Shown here: piece after piece, positions 57,249 through 64,000 of the stretch
How the letters are laid out: each line of letters opens with the position of its first letter
Numbering within the stretch: the stretch's first letter is position 1
NCBI GenBank assembly: GCA_023935145.1
Contig: CM043698.1
Coordinates: 20,339,001-20,403,000, forward strand
From: Bretschneidera sinensis
Taxonomy: Eukaryota; Streptophyta; Magnoliopsida; Brassicales; Akaniaceae
Reading direction: 5' to 3'
Length of the DNA: 64,000 bases
Made by a program: the position numbers and the translations under genes
The notes under the pieces: generated by a model
Told to the model about the DNA's origin: nothing
The model's input: the letters and a program-made list of their open reading frames with translations, nothing else
Database searches by the model: none

Positions 57249-59345
57249 TAAAAGGATGAACATAAAAATTAATGATAACATTATATTCGTAATTTATAAA
57301 AATTATTTGACTCAATTTTCTAAACTTTTTTTTTAAAAAAAAAAAATCGTGCCAAACAGATACTAGAGTACATAAAAAAGCATACAAAGTCAAAAGTGTA
57401 TTTATTCAAGCAGCTGAGAGGGAGATGTCATGAATAATGTGAAAAAAGTAATTGGAAATTGGGATGGGCCTTCTCATTGATATAGCATGATTAAAGCCAC
57501 AAGAGGGAGAATGAGAAGAAAAAAGAAGAAGTATTTATCTTTTCTCTCACTTTTCTAGACCATAAAGCCTTGATCTGGGTGGAGAGGTTGGTCCTTCACC
57601 CTACCCCATTTCCACTTTCCATCATGCCAAACAGCCTTTCCTTTCTTTCCTTTTAAATATTTTTTCTTTATTTTGGTAAATAGTTTCTCATCTTTTATCG
57701 TGATATCATCCACCATGAACACATGCATCCATGAGAATCCATCATATTATATATTTAACTTAATCACCACATGAATAGAGCTTTTTAATTCTTTTTTTAA
57801 TATATGTGAGGACAGTGTACGTATATTAAGTTACGTTTTTTAGTTTCTCAAGGAAGAACCTTTTAATCTACCAAGAAATAACATTTTTTTTTGGTACAGA
57901 GAAATTAAACATTATAGTAGTAATATAAGTTGCATTAAATATTAAATTAATGTAACAGTTCTATGAGAGTTTTTGTAAATCAATTGGCAGGCTGCTGGTA
58001 GCTTGGTTCACGGGCTAGATCTCAGCACATCTTACAAGAAACAGTGTAAACTTTAGCTCATAACTATTAGATTAAAAAATTATTCAAAAAATTTTGATTC
58101 AATTATTATCATCGGTGAGCTCGAGCCCGAACTCGGTGAATGGGTGCCCTAATATGTTTCCGAGATGCATTTAAGGCATATTGGAATTGCAGTACTAAAT
58201 TTGAAAAAGCTGCAACAAGGGGGCAATTGGTACCACTATTTACTGTTGCTTAAATGATGAAATCAAAACTATAGAATAAGGTGGCTACTCCAGTGCCTTA
58301 ATATGTTTTCCAAATGAATTTGAGGTTACAGTCCTGAAGTTGAAAAGTATGGCAACTAGAGGGTAAAGGGTACTAACTAATAACTATTTATTGTTGCTTA
58401 AATGATGAAATCAAAAGAAAAATTATATAAGATGGTTATTCTGGTTCTCTTAAAAAAGGACAATTTATTTTATATGATAAAAATATATATTTGTTGATAA
58501 AATATATATATTTGGGTAAAAATATTATTTTTTATTTTTATCATTAATATTTTTAATTTTATCATAAAAAATTAAATGTACCATCAAATATATAATTTTT
58601 ATCACAAAATATATAGGAGGACAATTTTTTTTTACTCAGGCAGGACGAGAGTCTACTATATTATAATAAAACGAAAATAGTAGAAATATTGATTCATTAT
58701 TTTTTAAGTCACAAGAATATTCTTTCCTGAGAAGAAATTAACAGCATGACCCATGTCCCTTAATCAAGTTATATGTTACCACTTAATTACTTACCTCGGG
58801 CTTGGCTTCCTTCAGAATTTGCTCAGAAACATCTGCTACCTACCGCAGCCTGCAAGTGAACACAAGCATCAACATGTACAGGAGATGGTTCTGCTTGGCG
58901 CCATGCCAGGAAAAAAAATCCCTGAATAGATAGGAGCTGTACTGGTAATTGGTGAAAAGTTATTGATAATTTATATTTGGTTCTAATTATTTTGAGACGT
59001 GTGTCTTTTTCTCTTTGTTTTGATCCATTAAATTTTTCTTGACACCGGATCAGACAAAATTTTTCAATGTACAGACTTTTCATTTCACTACATATAATTA
59101 AAAATTAAATAGAAGAAGGAAAAATTCATTTTATTCATACTATAATTTTCCCCCTTAAAACAAGAGAAAATAATGAACATAAACAAGATCTGCAACAAAT
59201 AAACCAATTAATCCCCCATCATAACAAAAATATTTAATGAAAAAAAAGGTCAAAACAAAAGAGAAAAAAGTCTAATTGAAGATAAGATAGTGATGATGAT
59301 GATGAAGAATAAAAAAAGAAACTAAAGAAAAAACAGAAGGGCTAG
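57249..59345. other. Spacer without supported gene
   Basis: Contains 'tatttactgttgcttaaatgatgaaatcaaaa' twice (58235-58270 and 58387-58415) within a diverged tandem repeat of about 145 bp (about 58200-58420). The stretch 58838-58925 looks exon-like (tcag/ctgcag-type borders), but its frames are short. Confidence 0.4.
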
Positions 59346-60035
59346 CTAGTGAGCCATGGCGACGGAAGGGGAAGAGTAGTTAATGGTTCTCTGGTTAGGC
59401 ATAGCAAGCATAGCAGTGTGATCCAAGAAATCTTTGAGTTCAACAACTGACTGTAGAATTGCACGAAGGTCATCAGCACATGAGAAGCTCATGTTCCCTA
59501 AACGCCTCACTGCATAAACATAGAAAGTGATGCACCCTTTTCTAAACTTGAATCGAGCCATCTCGCACCCATTGAGCCCTCTAATCAGCTTCTTGTTCAC
59601 TTCTCCTAGTGGTATCTCTGGTGGCCATATTCGATCAACAGCCAACTTCAAGCTCTCAGATTCAAAAACAAACACAACCACTTTTGATTTTTTGGTCCCT
59701 AAACCAAGTGTTAAGGTGTGCCAAGCATGGTGTGCAAGTATTGTGAAATTTGTTGGCAAAAACGCCGCGGTTGAAGGGAAAGGAAGCTTGTTGTTATTGT
59801 TGGATTTAGTAGTGGCATTGGTTAAAGGGAAAGAGAGGAGCTTTAGGAGCTCAAGAGGCCTTGCTCGCCTGATTGTGAAGGATTTCACTATGAATTGCCC
59901 ACCAAATTTGAGACCCTTTACTTCAGAGCTTGGCTTGAATGCAAAATCTGATGCCGGTTTTGTGGTTTGGTCATTTGGGTGCTGTTGTTTCTGCTTCTTG
60001 TTATTCTGCTTCTTCTTCTTCTCTTTTTCTCCCAT
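59346..60035 (-). CDS. Unrecognised plant protein with basic, Gln/Lys-rich start
   Basis: A single-exon frame of 229 codons runs from ATG at 60035 (MGEKEKKKKQNNKKQKQQHP) to a stop at 59346. The first 30 residues are low complexity and positively charged. The remainder (about 33-229) is a mixed, well-composed globular sequence: FGGQFIVKSFTIRRARPLELLKLLSFP, FPSTAAFLPTNFTILAHHAWHTLTLGLGTKKSKVVVFVFESE, KFRKGCITFYVYAVRRLGNM and the C-terminus SSPSVAMAH. I have an impression of similar 'uncharacterized' proteins in other plants, but no named domain. An A-rich leader (about 60036-60120 on the minus strand) fits a 5'UTR. The plus-strand 197-codon frame over the same bases is a mirror of it. Function unknown. 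Confidence 0.7.
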   Translation of the reverse strand: MGEKEKKKKQNNKKQKQQHPNDQTTKPASDFAFKPSSEVKGLKFGGQFIVKSFTIRRARPLELLKLLSFPLTNATTKSNNNNKLPFPSTAAFLPTNFTILAHHAWHTLTLGLGTKKSKVVVFVFESESLKLAVDRIWPPEIPLGEVNKKLIRGLNGCEMARFKFRKGCITFYVYAVRRLGNMSFSCADDLRAILQSVVELKDFLDHTAMLAMPNQRTINYSSPSVAMAH

Positions 60036-60470
60036 AATTTGTGGGTTTATTTCTTTTTTTTTTTCTTTTCTCTGTTGTGGTAGTGGTGTTGGGTTTTATT
60101 TCTGTGTGATAGATATCTAAAGCTTATGTTTGGTTCCTTTACCTTCTTTTGCAATGCAGTCAAAAAGACGGGGTCACCGAGTACTTTCCCTAAATTTGAT
60201 CATTTCATTTCTTTTGGGTGTTAAAGTTCATAGAATTATTTTTTAAATAAAAAATATTTTTATCATTTTAAATTGTATTTTTTTATGGTATTAATAATTA
60301 AATTATATTATGGTAATATCATCCTTCGTATTTTATATTTAATTACAAGTCAGATAATTTTAATTATATTTTTAATTTTTGTCATTTTTAATGTCGGTTA
60401 CACAATTCTTGATGATAAATATCTCATGATGCTGCCACTTCTTTCCAACATATTTCCCTGTATCTAGTAC

Positions 60471-60590
60471 TACACCTTTATACGATGCCTTTGTATTAAT
60501 GTCCATTACATGCCAGATCATAAAATCCATTACACCTTTATACGATGCCTTTGTATTAATGTCCATTACATGCCAGATCATAAAATCCAA
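60471..60590. repeat. 60-bp perfect tandem duplication
   Basis: Units 60471-60530 and 60531-60590 differ only at the last base. The minus strand reads a repeated 20-residue segment (VMDFMIWHVMDINTKASYKG), a by-product of the period being a multiple of 3. Surrounding 60120-60470 and 60591-62160 are AT-rich with no supported gene. Confidence 0.97.
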
Positions 60591-62166
60591 TACAAAATGC
60601 ATAAATCTATGACCATTCAAAAAAATGTACTTCAATTTTTAGAAAAACCAAAATTAGACCATTGATTGCTAGAGATGAACTTGCTCCAATTACGTACAAA
60701 ATAATACTTCACTGACTTTTTTATCTTTTGATCTTTGAGTTTTTTATATATTCGAGTTTTACTCAGTTTTTTATCATTTGATATTTGAGATTTTTTTATA
60801 TTTAAGTTTTACGTGCAAAATTTTTATTTTTTTTATTAGATTTATATACACGTGAAAGAATATGTTAAAATATAAAAAAATAGTAGCATTTTTTCTTATT
60901 TATTTATGTTTTTTTGAATAATTAGTAACTCAATCATTTTTAATGGATATCCACCGTAACAAATGAAGGAAAATGATTTCAACTTGGAACATTCTTTTTA
61001 ATCACCAATTAAGTTATGAGCAAAACTCATATAAAGTTTCTTACATGAAATCGTGAAGTCCCCTTTAAAATTTTTACTTTTATAACAACAAAATTAATTA
61101 TCATCACCAATCCAAAATACATTCACGAAAATTTTAAATTTACAAAAAAAAAAATTTAATATATTTTGATAAATTTTAACTTATGATTTAAACTCTAATT
61201 TTTCGTACAAAAATTGATAACTTTTAAACCGTTAATAAAACAAGAGTTAAATCATATACTAAATGATATTTTTTATTAAAATTTTGTATAATTAATCTAT
61301 TTTATGAGTTTTATCGAATAGTAAAATTTAATATAAAATTTTCACGAACTTCGTATAAAAAATTTCATCTAAAATTTGACATTAAATTAAATCCCATAAA
61401 AAAAAAAACAGTTCTTCTACAAATTTCAATGGAATAGCATGTGCTGCTTGATCAAGATTGGTTGTTGGGTTTATGAATGATAATGACCAACTAAATTTGG
61501 TATACATGCCCTCTAACAGAGTCATTAGGACCACATTATATATGCCGGCCTCATAAAAGAAAATAACCCTAATCGACAATTTTACTTATCTGTTTACCAG
61601 ATTCATAATTACACCCATTTGCTCAAGTCTTTCCATCAGATGACAAACACAATTTAAATATAATCAGCTAATGCAATGTTTAATCAACCAAGAAATATTT
61701 AATTGAGAGCATTGTCGATCCATTTTTTTTAAATTAAGTAATATGTAAATGTATTTTATTTTGCAAAATATATATATATATATATATATTATAATTGAGA
61801 AACCGATTCGAACCTCAATCGTTTTTTATGGACACGTCATGAATTTTAAACTTCGAGATGTATAACTCTCAATATTTCATGTATGGAAAAAACGAATTAT
61901 TTAATTAAATAACCCTGTGATAATAAAAAAAAAATATAAAAAATCTTGAACTTGAGACCTCGATCCCAAACTCAACTACCGAGGGGAAAAAAAAATTAGT
62001 AATTGGTTTTCCAAAATCATAAAAATGTTAGATCAGCCTTGGCTGGAACTGGCCCCATTAACACAGGTTGGTGGAAGTTATTCAGAGAAAAATAAAAATA
62101 TTAAATTGAGGAAATAATTTTTTTTTTTTAAAAAGAAAGAAAGAAGAAGTGGTTGCATTTGATTCT

Positions 62167-62430
62167 CTATAATTGAGAGAGATAAGGTTGGCTTACCTCA
62201 TTTGACAACCAAGAAGTCTTCCCACTGAAGTTGTTTCGTTCCAAAGGCACCATTGCCTTTAATGATTTCATGGGAATGAAATTTCCAGATTGTCTTAAAG
62301 AAGACCAATTGAAAAGCAAAAACCCATGTAAGAGAGTGGGCCACATGGCCCTAACAAAAAGTTCTTGCCAGGTATTGTGTCCTTTTAAGGGATCCACGAT
62401 TTACTTCGTTTACCATACAAAATGTTAATG
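62167..62430 (-). other. Possible isolated exon
   Basis: A minus-strand frame reads ...LRQSGNFIPMKSLKAMVPLE, then RNNFSGKTSWLSNE, ending at a good donor (GAG/GTAAGCC, near 62198). It has balanced composition unlike its AT-rich surroundings. No partner exon or known protein could be assigned. Confidence 0.25.
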
Positions 62431-62606
62431 GTGGAAAGGGTACATAAATTAACGGAACTCTCTCATCATGCAAAATCAAACGAGTACTTAGCAGGACAAA
62501 ACAGGTTGGCTGGCTGTTACTCTCCAAAGAAGTTGTTAATTAGGTTTACTTGATTATCATGTCAGTTTTCTTTCACTTTCTTCATTTATAATTTTTTTTT
62601 CTCTAC

Positions 62607-62663
<57 letters not shown>

Positions 62664-63480
62664 TTTGTCACCCGGACGCACAATTTTTTACCCTGTAAAT
62701 TTCATTGATAATTTTTTGTAAATCTATTGATAATTTTTGAGAATTTCATCAATAATATTAAAAAATTAAAAATCTCACGCATCTATATGTTACATTACGA
62801 TAAATTAAAATAAAATATGTTAAATTTATTGTCATTGGTGGATGTTCTTTTAGATTTATCCATATTCAGAGTTATTATTAATGGTATTATAATTTTTAAA
62901 GTCTTTGATGCATAGACACGATGGCTTACGAGGTCATTCAACCCAACTAACATTGGACCAAATGATTAGAAAAGTTAATTAAATGACTGATTTTGTGTAA
63001 TTACTTCTAATAAGATATTAAAAAGGTGGTAAATTTTTTTAGCATTTCTCATACTAATTAGACGAGCAAAACCATCAAAATTATTATTTGATAAACCATA
63101 CCAGCAGTTGACTTGAAAGAGAGAAATTCCATCATTCTGATGAACTCAGTATGCTTGGATGGAGGTAAAGTAGAGGAGAGTAGGATTTGAAAAGATATAT
63201 TTATCCCTTCATATTTCTTCGAGATCATAGAGAATACTTTATAATGTCTTTTATACATACCATTCAAATAAAAGAAAGGACCATCATCCTCCAATTCTTT
63301 CACTTTTCCCATCTACTCTACATTCATACACTTTCCTTACTTTTTTTCCATTATCTATACATGGTTCAAGTATTTTAAGAATAGTTTTTGAAGTCTTAAT
63401 GAGAAAACATAAAAAGTTTACAATTTTGTGTTAAAACAATACTATAAGTTAAGAAACATTCTTAGCATACTAAAAAAAAG
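62431..63480. other. AT-rich spacer with TA microsatellite and MITE fragment
   Basis: A (TA)n run at 62610-62657. A stretch at 62690-62800 (aatttcattgataattttttg ... gagaatttcatcaataatat) is related to the MITE family of 44161-44358. No gene is supported. Confidence 0.5.
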
Positions 63481-63489
63481 TTTTTCGCC

Positions 63490-63640
63490 GATGAGGTCTT
63501 GGTTTAATAGTCAAGATTCAGGTATGGGAACTACAAAATCACAGGTTCAATTTTCACGATATGTTATTATTTGTCCGATTTATATATCAGCTATTTCTCT
63601 CATTTTAGATAGATTATGAGGTATTGGATTATGATATTAT
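63490..63640 (+). mobile_element. Possible tRNA-derived SINE fragment
   Basis: GAGGTCTTGGTTTAATAGTC (A-box-like TGGTTTAATAG) is followed about 35 bases later by CAGGTTCAATTTTC (B-box-like GGTTCAATT). This is the same layout as the SINE at 17103-17890 but on the plus strand. Downstream, a diverged direct repeat (atgagtaat.tgata..atgagcttatattgtaatc) occurs at 63653-63710 and 63738-63795. Confidence 0.4.
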
Positions 63641-64000
63641 TGTAGGTTTCTAAATGAGTAATATGATAATATGAGCTTATATTGTAATCAAATTAATCAT
63701 TGCACTAGTATCGGTGGTAATATTGTGAATTTTTTTTATGAGTAATGAGATAGTTTGAGTTTATATTATAATCAAATCGATCGTTATACCAGTATATAGC
63801 ATCATTTTAATAAAAAAGAAAATAAAATTCTTACTATACCAAAACTTGAGACAAAAACAATATAAATGTTTAATATTCCTTATAAAAATAATTTTAAATA
63901 TTCAATGTTGAATTACTATAGACATCATAAAATTATGCTTTAATTTTTTGAGCAAAATTATTAGAGCCCTTATCTAACAGAAAAAGAAGTAAAATCTAAA

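Noticed and set aside
58823..59083. Exon-like segment or 86-codon minus-strand gene
   Set aside because: Frames on both strands are short, splice partners are missing and no protein family is recognised.
59527..60120. 197-codon plus-strand open frame opposite the 229-aa gene
   Set aside because: It is the mirror of the minus-strand gene; its C-terminal part is Phe/Cys low complexity, from translating the Lys-rich start backwards.

Overview
The window is plant nuclear DNA, most likely from a eudicot. It is AT-rich. Protein genes have short exons and AT-rich GT..AG introns. Transposable elements of several plant-specific kinds are present, along with one fragment that looks like plastid DNA. 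The sequence does not fix the species.

Intact or nearly intact genes: the 3' end of a CASP-like membrane protein (3-176, +); a DC1-domain cysteine/histidine-rich protein (5775-6533, -); a single-exon KIN17-type zinc-finger protein (12042-13247, +); very-long-chain enoyl-CoA reductase ECR/CER10 (26838-30123, +, 4 exons, 310 aa); a plant actin with a leader intron (33660-36682, +, 377 aa); an ENTH-domain epsin-like protein (40686-42060, -, 4 exons); ALG5 dolichyl-phosphate glucosyltransferase (46407-51775, -, 10 exons, 335 aa); tRNA-Lys(CTT) (51954-52026, +); and an unrecognised, apparently plant-specific 229-aa protein (59346-60035, -). They form no operon or cluster. They are housekeeping genes (very-long-chain fatty acid elongation, actin cytoskeleton, coated-vesicle traffic, N-glycosylation, translation) embedded in repeats.

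Repeats fill most of the rest. 0.6-5.5 kb holds a degenerate Ty1/copia element (611-5475) with 371-bp LTRs and an ACAAC target duplication. 7.7-9.4 kb is a decayed CACTA-like transposon. 10.0-11.15 kb holds a non-autonomous TIR element. Both sides of this stretch carry copies of one old local duplication: CASP-like 3' end, promoter-like block and tandem-repeat block, at 109-480, 6704-7740, 9571-9935 and 11148-11475. 14.6-15.1 kb is a broken DEG9-type protease pseudogene. 15.2-19.9 kb holds two related miniature LTR elements (TRIM type) in opposite orientation and a hAT-like element nested inside a SINE. 22.2-23.4 kb is an LTR-like block. 38.15-38.47 kb is a solo LTR of the same family as the copia element. 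53.5-56.65 kb is a gag-only Gypsy-like element that has accumulated a 16-unit, 48-bp minisatellite whose units each contain an inverted repeat. 57.0-57.25 kb is a ycf2-like plastid fragment.

No new enzymatic or defence system is visible. The most unusual structures are the hairpin-unit minisatellite, the nested hAT-in-SINE, the tandem duplication across an LTR/host junction, and the local duplication around the DC1 gene. All exon boundaries were placed by eye from splice dinucleotides, reading frame and remembered family sequence.
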